NCBI GenBank assembly: GCA_951812775.1
Contig: OX638326.1
Coordinates: forward strand, 570,335-634,334
Length of the DNA: 64,000 nucleotides
Source of the DNA: an uncultured Alphaproteobacteria bacterium
GTDB lineage: Bacteria; Pseudomonadota; Alphaproteobacteria; MPNO01; UBA2964
Direction: 5' to 3'
Positions 51,632-60,491 of the stretch are shown piece by piece; position 1 is the stretch's first letter, and each line of letters opens with the position of its first letter. Both the position numbers and the translations under genes were made by a program. A model generated the notes under the pieces. That model saw nothing but the letters and a program-made list of their open reading frames with translations. It was not told where the DNA came from and ran no database searches.

Positions 51632-53497
51632 ATGGCTACACAACTCAAAGAAACCGACGAGAGCGGCCGCGAAATTCTGGACTCCGTAGTCATTCGCTTT
51701 GCGGGTGATTCGGGCGACGGAATGCAGCTGACGGGAACACAATTTACCCAGTCAACGGCTCTGATGGGAAATGACCTTTCAACTTTCCCTGATTTTCCTG
51801 CTGAAATTCGCGCCCCGGTCGGAACGACCTACGGTGTTTCAGCCTTCCAGATTAATTTTGCATCACATGCCATTAAGACGCCGGGCGATGCCCCGGATGT
51901 TCTCGTGGCAATGAACCCTGCTGCGCTGAAGGTCCATTTGAAGGACCTTGTTCCCGGCGGCACGCTGATCATTAATCTTGGTGCCTTCAACGATCACAAT
52001 ATCGAAAAAGCGGGATATACAGCAAATCCGCTGGAAGATGGCACGCTTGATAGCTATCGGTTGCTGGAAATTGATATCTCGAAATTGACTCTTGCCGCCG
52101 TCGAAGGGATTGATGTCACGCAAAAAGAAGCATTGCGGGCGAAAAACCTTTGGACGCTGGGCCTGATGTGCTGGATGTATGATCGTGATCGTCAGCCGAC
52201 CATCGACTGGCTTAACCAGCGTTTTGGCAAACTGCCACACATTGCTGAAGCCAATATCGCAGCACTTAACGCCGGGCACGCCTTTGGTGAAACAGCCGAA
52301 CTGCCGAGCGAAGTCAGCACCTATGTGGTTCCGAAAGCCAAGGTCGAGCCAGGTATTTACCGCGCCGTAACCGGCGTTGAAACAACCTGCTGGGGTCTTC
52401 TGACCGGCGCACAAAAAGCTGGACTGAATATCTTCTTTGGATCCTATCCAATTACACCGGCATCACCGCTGCTGCATTCACTCAGCAATTTGAAACAGTA
52501 CGGCGTCGTTACATTTCAGGCAGAGGATGAAATCTCCGCAGTTTGTTCCGCCCTTGGCGCATCCTACGCTGGTTCACTTGGTGTAACCTCGAGTTCCGGC
52601 CCAGGTGTTGCGCTGAAGTCTGAAGCTCTGGGCTTAGCCGTCGTCACGGAATTGCCGCTGATTGTTGTGAACTTCCAACGCGCCGGACCGTCCACGGGTA
52701 TGCCGACCAAAACCGAGCAGTCTGATCTGTATCAATCTGTATTTGGCCGAAATGGTGACACACCAATGCCCGTCATCGCAGCATCAACAGCGTCAGATTG
52801 TTATGACTGCGCCATCGAAGCGGTACGCCTTGCCACCAAATACATGACCCCGGTTATGTTCCTCAATGAAGGTTTCCTCGCGAATGCTGCGGAGCCTTGG
52901 AAGCTGCCCGATACCGATGATGTCGAGCCCTTCCCCGTGGAGTTCGCCAGCGAGACCGAAGGCTTTCACCCCTATCTTCGGGATGAAAAGACCCTTGGCC
53001 GCAATTGGGCGATCCCGGGCACTGAGGGATTGGAGCATCGGATTGGCGGAATTGAGAAAGACTACGATTCAGGCAATATCTCATATGACTCCGACAACCA
53101 TCACAAGATGACGAAAGTTCGGGATCAAAAGGTTCTCAACATCGCGGACGACATTCCCGAACAGGATGTCGTTTCGGGGAACAAATCCGGTAAAATGGCG
53201 GTTGTCGGTTGGGGTTCCACCTATGGCGCCATCGAACAGGCTACGCTCCGGTGTCAGGAGGACGGTCTGGATGTTTCGCATATTCATATCCGCTACATCT
53301 GGCCCCTTGCCCGTAACCTAGGCGAGTTGTTGAAGGGATTTGATAAAATCCTGGTTCCTGAAATGAATAATGGGCAGCTTGTGACGCTGCTTCGCTCAGA
53401 ATATCTAGTACCGGCAGAGTCTCTTGCCCAGATTACCGGCCAGCCTTTCAAGGTAGCCGATCTGGAACGAGAAATCCGCACCCGGTTGGAGGACTAA
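51632..53497 (+). CDS. korA: 2-oxoacid:ferredoxin oxidoreductase, alpha (gamma-alpha fused) subunit
   Basis: This 621-residue subunit is taken from ATG 51632 (MATQLKETDE); a TTG at 51608 is less likely. The N-terminal gamma domain (VVIRFAGDSGDGMQLTGTQF, PDFPAEIRAPVGTTYGVSAF) is followed by the pyrimidine-binding alpha domain (GLNIFFGSYPITPASPLLHS, GVTSSSGPGVALKSEALGLA, RAGPSTGMPTKTEQSDL). This is the two-subunit KorAB layout, which makes acyl-CoA and reduced ferredoxin from 2-oxoglutarate or a similar 2-oxoacid. It is divergent from hnr and shares its motif, so it may supply ferredoxin to that reductase. Confidence 0.88.
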   Translation: MATQLKETDESGREILDSVVIRFAGDSGDGMQLTGTQFTQSTALMGNDLSTFPDFPAEIRAPVGTTYGVSAFQINFASHAIKTPGDAPDVLVAMNPAALKVHLKDLVPGGTLIINLGAFNDHNIEKAGYTANPLEDGTLDSYRLLEIDISKLTLAAVEGIDVTQKEALRAKNLWTLGLMCWMYDRDRQPTIDWLNQRFGKLPHIAEANIAALNAGHAFGETAELPSEVSTYVVPKAKVEPGIYRAVTGVETTCWGLLTGAQKAGLNIFFGSYPITPASPLLHSLSNLKQYGVVTFQAEDEISAVCSALGASYAGSLGVTSSSGPGVALKSEALGLAVVTELPLIVVNFQRAGPSTGMPTKTEQSDLYQSVFGRNGDTPMPVIAASTASDCYDCAIEAVRLATKYMTPVMFLNEGFLANAAEPWKLPDTDDVEPFPVEFASETEGFHPYLRDEKTLGRNWAIPGTEGLEHRIGGIEKDYDSGNISYDSDNHHKMTKVRDQKVLNIADDIPEQDVVSGNKSGKMAVVGWGSTYGAIEQATLRCQEDGLDVSHIHIRYIWPLARNLGELLKGFDKILVPEMNNGQLVTLLRSEYLVPAESLAQITGQPFKVADLEREIRTRLED

Positions 53498-53500
53498 TCG

Positions 53501-54526
53501 ATGAACGTTCAAAGCCCCCCAGAAGCTCTTAAGCCCAACGATTATGCTTCCGATCAGGAAGTACGCTGGTGCCCCGGTTGCGGTGACTATGCCATCGTAA
53601 AAGCTGTACAGCGTTCGCTGGCCAATATGGGTGCCGACCCCAAGAACACGGTGTTTGTATCCGGCATCGGCTGCGCCGCCCGTTTCCCCTACTACATGGC
53701 GACTTACGGCTTTCACACGATCCATGGTCGTGCCCCGGCTGTTGCCTCGGGTGTAAAGCTCGCCAACCCTGACCTCGACGTTTGGGTCATCGGTGGTGAC
53801 GGCGACATGCTCAGCATTGGCGGCAATCACACATTGCATGTGTTGCGCCGTAATATCGATGTACAGGTCCTGCTGTTTAACAATGAGATTTACGGTCTGA
53901 CCAAAGGGCAATATTCACCAACATCAAAAGTCGGTACGCGGTCGCCTTCGACACCGGCCGGTTCGGTGGACTCACCGGTTTCCGCCTGCGTCTACGCGCT
54001 TGGCTGTAACGCCCGGTTTGTTGCCCGATCCGTCGATACCAATCAGAAGGTCCTGCCAGGACTGTTACAGGAAGCCAAAGAAAATAAGGGCGCGTCATTC
54101 GTTGAAATTCTGCAGAATTGCATCGTTTACAACGATGGCGTCTATTCTTCCTTTACCGACAAGGCAAACGCCGCTGATGGCCAAATCCTGTGCGAACATG
54201 GCAAGCCGTTATTGTTTGGTAAGGAAAATGAAAAAGGCCTGCGGATGACTGCTGGCAAAATGGAGCTGGAAGTCGTCACAATTGGTGAAAATGGCGTCAC
54301 CGAAGATGACATTCTGATCCATGACGAAACCAACCGTCCGCTGGCATTGATGCTGGCCGGCATGCAACCGCCAAACTTCCCGGTTGCGATGGGTGTCATT
54401 TTCCGCGATCCGGGCCCCTCTTATGACGAAGCGGTCTATGATCAGATTGCAGAGGTGAACGAAAAATCACCCGCTATTCCAATCAACGAACTGATGCATA
54501 AAGGCAAGACCTGGACCGTCGTTTAA
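53501..54526 (+). CDS. korB: 2-oxoacid:ferredoxin oxidoreductase, beta subunit
   Basis: This 341-residue TPP-binding subunit starts three bases after korA. It has cysteines for the iron-sulphur cluster in RWCPGCGDYAIVKAV and SGIGCAARFPYYM. The TPP/Mg motif is GGDGDMLSIGGNH, followed by NNEIYGLTKGQYSPTS. Together with KorA it forms an enzyme needing no other subunit. A free ferredoxin gene is not present in the window. The pair is unusual in an apparently aerobic alphaproteobacterium. Confidence 0.88.
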   Translation: MNVQSPPEALKPNDYASDQEVRWCPGCGDYAIVKAVQRSLANMGADPKNTVFVSGIGCAARFPYYMATYGFHTIHGRAPAVASGVKLANPDLDVWVIGGDGDMLSIGGNHTLHVLRRNIDVQVLLFNNEIYGLTKGQYSPTSKVGTRSPSTPAGSVDSPVSACVYALGCNARFVARSVDTNQKVLPGLLQEAKENKGASFVEILQNCIVYNDGVYSSFTDKANAADGQILCEHGKPLLFGKENEKGLRMTAGKMELEVVTIGENGVTEDDILIHDETNRPLALMLAGMQPPNFPVAMGVIFRDPGPSYDEAVYDQIAEVNEKSPAIPINELMHKGKTWTVV

Positions 54527-54546
54527 CAGGTTCGTTTCATATGACG

Positions 54547-54585
54547 AAAAGCCCCGGATTAGGCGTTTCTCCGGGGCTTTTTTTT
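54547..54585 (+). terminator. Rho-independent terminator after korAB
   Basis: AGCCCCGGA (54550-54558) pairs with TCCGGGGCT (54570-54578) around TTAGGCGTTTC-type loop bases and is followed by eight T residues; the AAAA before it can pair with the T-run. It lies 20 bp after the korB stop and so separates it from the ferredoxin-NADP reductase gene. Confidence 0.92.
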
Positions 54586-54677
54586 CGCCAAAAATATCAT
54601 AGCATGGGTTTCCTCAGCTCACGGTTCGGCTATTATCACCGGCAGTTTGGGCTTAATAAAAATACGCGGATTTAAGA

Positions 54678-56003
54678 ATGAGTGAGTTCAGTGACCGTAG
54701 TGTCGCCATCGTCGGTTCCGGTCCCGGCGGCATGTATGTAGCACAGGCGCTGCTTGAAAAGGCACCGGGTTGCCAGATTGATATCATTGACCGCCTGCCA
54801 TCCCCTTTCGGGTTGATCAGAGGTGGTGTTGCGCCAGACCATCAAAAAACCAAACGCGTGGATCAGAAGTATGCGCAAAGCATCACCGACAATGACAATG
54901 TCCGCTATGTCGGCAACATTGCCCTCGGCCGGGATATCAGCCTCGACGAGTTGACGGACATCTATGATGCTGTGGTTCTCGCCTATGGCGCACCCTACGA
55001 CAACAAGTTGGGTATTCCGGGTGAAGACAAAAAAGGTGTCTATGGCTCAAATGCCTTTGTCGGCTGGTATAATTGTCATCCGGATTTTAAAGACCTCGGT
55101 CCAGGTCTGAACATCAATACCGCTGCCGTCATTGGTATCGGCAATGTCGCCATCGACGTCGCCCGCGTTCTGTCCCGGACGCCAGCTGAAATGTCGACAA
55201 CTGATATCGCTGACTACGCGATGGACGACATTGATGCCGCCTCCCTCAAAGACATTTATATGTTTGCGCGCCGCGGCCCACTGGAAGCCGCCTGCACGAA
55301 CAACGAGCTTAAAGAGATGGGCGTGCTTGAAGCGGCGACGACCGTTATCGATGGCTCTATCTTGCCTGACGAGATGCCCGACGAGATGGACGACCGTGAA
55401 AAGAAAGTTCGGGCCCGTATCGTCGATACACTTAAAGACCTTTCGACAGCCAAAGCGGGGGAGAAGCGTCGTACCGTACACATTGAATTTTATGCCTCTC
55501 CGATTGAAATTCTTGGTGGCGATAGCGTTGAAGGCATTCGCATGGAACGCACAAAAGTCGAGGATGGCCGCTGCGTTGGCACCGGCGAAACATTCGATAT
55601 TCCCTGCGAAATGGTCGTGACCTGCATCGGATCGCGCGCCGAAGCGATTGAAGGTATCCCCTTCAATGAGCGCAGTGGCATCGTACAACACGAAGAAGGC
55701 CGGGTAGCCCCTGGCGTATACGCGGCTGGCTGGGTGAAGCGTGGCGCTACGGGAACCATCGGTACAAACCGGCTCGACTCATATGCGGTAACCGACCTGC
55801 TCGTTGCAGACTTCGGCGGGGACGCAAAACCTGGCCCGTCGGCTCTTGATGCCCTTACCAAAGAGCGCGGATTGCAGGCGATCTCATTCGACGACTGGCT
55901 GGTCATCAAAGAGCTGGAAGAAAACGCGGCGCCTGATCCGGCACCGCGTAAGAAATTCAGCACGGTTGAAGGGATGATCGAAGGGCTTAATAGCGCTCGC
56001 TAA
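54678..56003 (+). CDS. fprA: Ferredoxin-NADP reductase, adrenodoxin reductase/FprA family
   Basis: This 441-residue flavoprotein has the FAD loop AIVGSGPGGMYVAQALLEK (residues 10-28), LPSPFGLIRGGVAPDH (about 40-55), the NADP loop VIGIGNVAIDVARVLSR (about 154-170), FARRGPLEAACTNNEL and C-terminal VYAAGWVKRGATGTIGTNR. It moves electrons between NADPH and ferredoxin. It has its own promoter after the korAB terminator and ends 8 bp before the convergent marR gene. In this setting it could regenerate or drain the ferredoxin used by the hydroxynicotinate reductase. Confidence 0.9.
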   Translation: MSEFSDRSVAIVGSGPGGMYVAQALLEKAPGCQIDIIDRLPSPFGLIRGGVAPDHQKTKRVDQKYAQSITDNDNVRYVGNIALGRDISLDELTDIYDAVVLAYGAPYDNKLGIPGEDKKGVYGSNAFVGWYNCHPDFKDLGPGLNINTAAVIGIGNVAIDVARVLSRTPAEMSTTDIADYAMDDIDAASLKDIYMFARRGPLEAACTNNELKEMGVLEAATTVIDGSILPDEMPDEMDDREKKVRARIVDTLKDLSTAKAGEKRRTVHIEFYASPIEILGGDSVEGIRMERTKVEDGRCVGTGETFDIPCEMVVTCIGSRAEAIEGIPFNERSGIVQHEEGRVAPGVYAAGWVKRGATGTIGTNRLDSYAVTDLLVADFGGDAKPGPSALDALTKERGLQAISFDDWLVIKELEENAAPDPAPRKKFSTVEGMIEGLNSAR

Positions 56004-56011
56004 AAACGGCG

Positions 56012-56458
56012 CTATTCTGCTTCCCCATTTAGCTGCGCGAGCTTCGTTAATAAATCGAGGAACGTTTTTTGCTCCGCAGCACTCAGCGGGGCGAGCGTTT
56101 GCGCGGTTATACCGCCCCCGTTACTGACCAGAGCATTGATCAGCGCTTGCCCTTCATCACTAAGGCTCAAGATCAATCGACGTCGGTCATTTGGATCCGG
56201 ACGCCGTTCAATCAGGCCGCGAGAGGCCAATCTTTTAATTACGCCCTGCATCGTCGCTGCGTCCATCGCGGTTAACCGACCGAGGTGGTTCTGCGAAACC
56301 TCATTGAGGTCACGAAGCTTTACCAGGGCCGCAAACTGCAGCGGTGTCAGCTGCACATCACCAATATTCTCTTGAAAAATGGCCGAATGACGCTGATGCG
56401 CGCGGCGCAATAAATGCCCCGCCTGACGTTCCAGAATATACCCGTCTTTAGCCGCCAT
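56012..56458 (-). CDS. MarR family transcriptional regulator
   Basis: This 148-residue MarR protein is taken from ATG 56458 (MAAKDGYILERQAGHLLRRA). The winged helix contains LTPLQFAALVKLRDLNEVSQ, LGRLTAMDAATMQGVIKRLA and the wing DPNDRRRLILSLSDEG (with the DxRxR-like signature). The frame is open to a TTG at 56545, which coincides with the -35 box and is rejected. Its promoter carries the same motif as the hnr, korAB and enamidase promoters, so it is the likely regulator of all four units and of itself. MarR proteins usually release DNA when they bind an aromatic ligand, perhaps a pyridine carboxylate here. Confidence 0.85.
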   Translation of the reverse strand: MAAKDGYILERQAGHLLRRAHQRHSAIFQENIGDVQLTPLQFAALVKLRDLNEVSQNHLGRLTAMDAATMQGVIKRLASRGLIERRPDPNDRRRLILSLSDEGQALINALVSNGGGITAQTLAPLSAAEQKTFLDLLTKLAQLNGEAE

Positions 56459-56478
56459 ACCCGTCTTTAGCCGCCATA
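56441..56478. repeat. 19-bp tandem duplication covering the marR start codon
   Basis: CCCGTCTTTAGCCGCCATA occurs twice in a row (56441-56459 and 56460-56478). On the coding strand each copy contains ATG GCG GCT AAA GAC GGG. Because 19 is not a multiple of three, the outer ATG (56477) reads nine codons (MAAKDGYGG) and stops. Only the inner one (56458) opens the MarR frame. The outer copy thus makes a short decoy reading frame before marR. Confidence 0.85.
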
Positions 56479-56500
56479 GGCGTCTTGATCTCACTTCAAA

Positions 56501-56545
56501 AATTGTTTGTGTACGAATAATCCAGGGCGTAGTGAATTGTGTCAA
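56501..56545 (-). promoter_or_regulatory. marR promoter with autoregulatory operator
   Basis: On the minus strand TTGACA (56545-56540) and GATTAT (56522-56517) are 17 bp apart, a good sigma-70-type match. Directly after the -10 box comes TCGTACACAAACAATT. On the plus strand this is AATTGTTTGTGTAC (56501-56514), identical to 14 bp in the hnr promoter. The position suits simple repression of the gene's own synthesis. Confidence 0.75.
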
Positions 56546-56599
56546 GAAAGCGCCGCACTATCCGTAAATTGATTTTGTCTCGACCCCGGTCACGGGGCG

Positions 56600-58318
56600 T
56601 TAATCGTCCTCAACCGGCTTCGCGTAAACCCTGTCCGCTGCGTCACGAGTGATATAGCCGTATTCGACATCCATTTTCAAATCCGTCGCTGATCGGTCTG
56701 CAGGATCGCCAAATCCGCCACCACCGCCGGTTTCAACTATTACTTTCCCTCCGGCCCCGACAGGCCTTTCATCTTTGAGCACAACCTCCGGCTCTTTTCC
56801 TGGCGCCTCGATAATCACTCTGGATGCATCAGCATCGTGCCCACCCAACACACCCCACGGAGCGCATTTAGAACGTTCGAAGCCGGTTGACACGACAAGA
56901 TCCTCGAGCACGGTATAGCTCTTGGTAAGACCCAACCCGCCGCGATATTTACCTGGTCCTCCGGAATCGGGACGCAATTCAAAACTATCGATCCGTACAG
57001 GGTAGCTGGCTTCCAATACTTCAGTCGGAATAACACGTGTATCGCCATGGCAATTTGTCCGGAAAGGACCTGGCCCGTCATTATCCGAGACCGCGCCCCA
57101 GCCGCCATATCCGCTATCATTCATCTGAAACAGGGTTCCGGTAGAGGGCAGCCGGCCATGAAAACGCAATGTGCAAAAACTGCCAAAATGAGCGCCAGCC
57201 ACGCGATCTGGCACCGCCGGTGCCAACGCCTTGATCACCGTATCGATCACCGTGGGCAATGGCATGTTATATCGGCCAACAGCTGCATTTTCCGTCGCAC
57301 TTAAAATCTTGCCTGGGGGCAGGATCATCTTAAGGGCCCGGAACGTCCCCTCATTGGCAGGTTCATGCGGCGCAACGAGATATTTGAAAGCCACCCGTGC
57401 AACGGTAAACCCGCCACCGCTAACGCCGGAATTCAATGGTCCGGCAACCTGATCCGCAATATCAGAAAAATCAACTGTCATCTCGTCGTCTTTGACGATT
57501 ACCGCTATGCGGATGGGAAGTGTCCTTTCGAGATCAATGCCATCATCATCCAAAAACGACTCAGCTTCGTACCGCCCATCGGGGATCGCCTGAACAGCTT
57601 CCCGCGCTGCCGCTTCCGACTGATCCCAAATCACCTTGATCGCGGCGCTGACTGTCTCAATTCCGTAGCGGTTATAGAGTGCTGCCACCTGATCGCTTCC
57701 CATCGTGCAGCCCGCCAGTTGAGCGTCTATGTCGCCTCGGACCAAATCAGGAAACCGGGTGTTATATTCGATCATGCGATAAATCTCTTCGACCCTTTCA
57801 CCTTTGGAGCGCAACTTGACGGTGCGAAACTGGATGCCTTCCTGAAAAACGTCGGTGGCATATTTAGAGATTGAACTGACGACCCGTCCGCCGACATCCA
57901 TCCAATGAGCCGTAACCACCAGAAATCCGACGAGCTGCTCTTCATCAGCGCCAGCAAAAACCGGGCTGTACATCGCAACATTGTTGAGATGCTGTCCCAT
58001 CGTCGCAGCATGGTTGGTGATCACCACATCGCCCGGAAAAAGGCCATCGCGACCATAAATTTCGAGCCCGTCCCGTACTGCGGCCCCCAGGACATCAGCA
58101 ATAAAAATCGGCATGCCACCGGTACATTGGCAAATCAGGTTGCCGTCCGCGTCCAGAATACCTACGGCATAATCCTTGTACTCATAAATCAACATGCTGT
58201 GGGCGGTCCGCGCGAGATTAGTATCAATCTCGTCCGCAATCGTCGTGAAAGCGCCGCGAATAACTTCGAGGGTGATAGGATCAACCCGCCCTGTAACAGT
58301 GCTCTTTTCGCTATCCAT
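56600..58318 (-). CDS. hyuB: Hydantoinase B/oxoprolinase family protein
   Basis: This 572-residue protein starts at ATG 58318, five bases after the HyuA stop; the open frame up to 58354 overlaps hyuA. Typical HyuB features are DPITLEVIRGAFTTIADEI, MLIYEYKDYAVGILDADGN, NDGPGPFRTNCHGDTRVIP-type residues and the glycine-rich VIVETGGGGGFGDP at the C-terminus. With HyuA it forms an ATP-dependent cyclic amide hydrolase (hydantoin, 5-oxoproline, N-methylhydantoin) or an acetone-carboxylase-like enzyme. A lactam or imide in the neighbouring N-heterocycle route is a possible substrate. Confidence 0.85.
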   Translation of the reverse strand: MDSEKSTVTGRVDPITLEVIRGAFTTIADEIDTNLARTAHSMLIYEYKDYAVGILDADGNLICQCTGGMPIFIADVLGAAVRDGLEIYGRDGLFPGDVVITNHAATMGQHLNNVAMYSPVFAGADEEQLVGFLVVTAHWMDVGGRVVSSISKYATDVFQEGIQFRTVKLRSKGERVEEIYRMIEYNTRFPDLVRGDIDAQLAGCTMGSDQVAALYNRYGIETVSAAIKVIWDQSEAAAREAVQAIPDGRYEAESFLDDDGIDLERTLPIRIAVIVKDDEMTVDFSDIADQVAGPLNSGVSGGGFTVARVAFKYLVAPHEPANEGTFRALKMILPPGKILSATENAAVGRYNMPLPTVIDTVIKALAPAVPDRVAGAHFGSFCTLRFHGRLPSTGTLFQMNDSGYGGWGAVSDNDGPGPFRTNCHGDTRVIPTEVLEASYPVRIDSFELRPDSGGPGKYRGGLGLTKSYTVLEDLVVSTGFERSKCAPWGVLGGHDADASRVIIEAPGKEPEVVLKDERPVGAGGKVIVETGGGGGFGDPADRSATDLKMDVEYGYITRDAADRVYAKPVEDD

Positions 58319-58322
58319 TGTT

Positions 58323-60394
58323 TTACTCAGTCCCCAAATCGATCCGAATTTCACCTAGAGCGCCAACGGTGAACACATCACTTTCGCCAATAATTGTTGT
58401 TGACCCATATTCTTCGACGATCACGGGACCCCGGGCCTGAAAACCGGATTCAAGGGCGGCGCGCTGGTAAATAGCCACATCAGCGGATGCCGTCGCATTT
58501 GGCATCCAAACAGACCGCATCGAAACCGCGGCAGCACGTTGCCCGGACCGCCCTCCCAGTCTTGTGACCTCAGGGCCTGGTGTCGTCGCCATAGCCCCGA
58601 GTTGTAGCCCGACGAATTCCGCCGGTGCCTCTTCGTCCGCATGACCGTAGCGCCGACGATACTGTTTCAGAAAAACGTCTTTTATCGCCCCGGTATCATG
58701 GAGGTTTGCCATATCGATTCTAATGGAATGCTTTTGACCACGATAACGCATTTCCGCCCCTAATTCGACGGTGATATCACCATTACTTTCCTGGGCAACG
58801 GTTGCCGCAACTTCCCGTCTCATTTCTTCAAATAAATTACCAATTTCGGCAACAGCTTCGTCGTCAAGCGCTCGAAGAAAGGTTCGGGCCGTATCCACCC
58901 TCGCATTCGCTAGAAGCATTCCTGTTGCCGAAAAATTCGCCGGTTCGGGTGGTACGACAACGATCGGAATATGCAAATCACGTGCGAGTTGTGTCGCATG
59001 TAGCGGCCCACCGCCACCATAGGCGACCAAAACAAAATCCCGAGGGTCGAGCCCTCTCTCAATACTGATTTTGCGGATAGCGCTCGCCATACGCATCACG
59101 GCAATGGCGAGGACACCATCCGCCATATGGAACAATCCAGACTCATCATCATAGCCGAGAGGCGCGGCTATCTTGCTGTCCAACGCTGTGCGGGCCTTGC
59201 CGACATCCAACTCAATATCCCCGCCAAGGAAATTTTTATGGTTGAGACGTCCCAGAATCAGATTTGCATCTGTTACGGTGGGCTCATCGCCACCCTCACC
59301 ATAGCAAGCCGGCCCGGGAGCAGCGCCAGCGCTTTGCGGCCCGACATTCAACCGTTTTTGATTATCGAGCCAGGCAATCGAGCCACCCCCAGCGCCAACT
59401 TCAATGATATCGATCACCGCAGCACGGATCGGAAAGCCTGTTTCAAAACCACCGATATAGGTCGCATTCTCAACAGAAAAGCGGCCACCGGTCACCAGTG
59501 TGCATTTGGCCGTCGTGCCCCCCATATCAAAGGCAATGACATTGTCATGGCCCAGCTCTCGAGCGAGCGCCGCCGCGCCAATGCAACCACCGACCGGCCC
59601 TGACTCGACAAGTGTTACTGGTTCCTGCCGGGCACGTTTTGTTGTCAAAACGCCGCCGTTCGACCCCATCATGAAAAGTGTGCCACCGAATTTATGATCC
59701 ACCAGCACATTCTCGAACTGAGCAATATAGCGATTGAGCGCGGGCCCGACATATGCGTTGGCGCAAACTGTTGTCGTGCGCTCATACTCTGACCATTCGC
59801 GCGACAACTCGGTTCCCGCAGTGACATAGGTCTCTGGCAGTTTTCTTCTGAGGGCGTCTGCGGCCTGGTTCTCGTGCTCCGGCGTGGCATAGGCGTTGAG
59901 AAAAGATATCGCCACCGCTTCAATTCCCATTGCTGAGAATTTATCACCCAAAGCGTCGAGTTCATCCATATTGATCGATTCGACTTCCTTTCCCTGCCCA
60001 TCGATGCGACCACCGATCTCAAACCGCAACGGCCTCGGGACAAGAACAGGATCGCGCCGGTAGCGCAGATCAAATGGTAGAGGCCGGTTACCGCGTCCAA
60101 TTTCCAGCGTGTCACGGAAGCCCTTCGTTGTGATTAAGGCTGTCTTGGCCCCCTTACGTTGGATCAGCGCGTTAATAACCAGGGTGGAGCCATGCTTTAC
60201 GAGCTCGGTGCGCTCAATAGGAACCTTCGCTTTGGTAAAACAATTTAGAATACCGTCGACAAAATTGTCATAGGTTGTTGGGGACTTGGCATAATGAACC
60301 TCACCACTTTCCAGGTCATGAGCAACCAGATCGGTGAAGGTTCCGCCAATATCAACCGCTACGATATATCGAACGATGGGATACGCCCCCGCAT
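58323..60394 (-). CDS. hyuA: Hydantoinase A/oxoprolinase family protein, start codon unresolved
   Basis: Coding similarity runs from VAVDIGGTFTDLVAHDLE (residues near 60360-60310) through KHGSTLVINALIQRKGAKTA, IEVGAGGGSIAWLDN and AYGGGGPLHATQLA to the stop at 58323, about 685 residues, the normal size. But the frame has no ATG, GTG or TTG between the upstream stop (about 60420) and the TTG at 60029, which would remove the ATP-binding N-terminus. An ATG at 60394 lies one base out of frame just before a run of five G (60390-60386). A sixth G would join it to VDIGG. ATC or ATT starts are another option. The ATP-dependent ring-opening subunit pairs with HyuB. Confidence 0.75.
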
Positions 60395-60491
60395 AGTCAG
60401 GACCATCAATGGGCCGTATTCAACCAACCCAATATCTGAATAAGTGTGACTTAGTCTTTTAAACCCGGCAACTGGCCGAAGCTAAAATCAT

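Noticed and set aside
58323..60029. hyuA starting at TTG 60029
   Set aside because: This would remove about 115 conserved residues including VDIGGTFTD; the coding frame clearly continues upstream, so the start problem is elsewhere.
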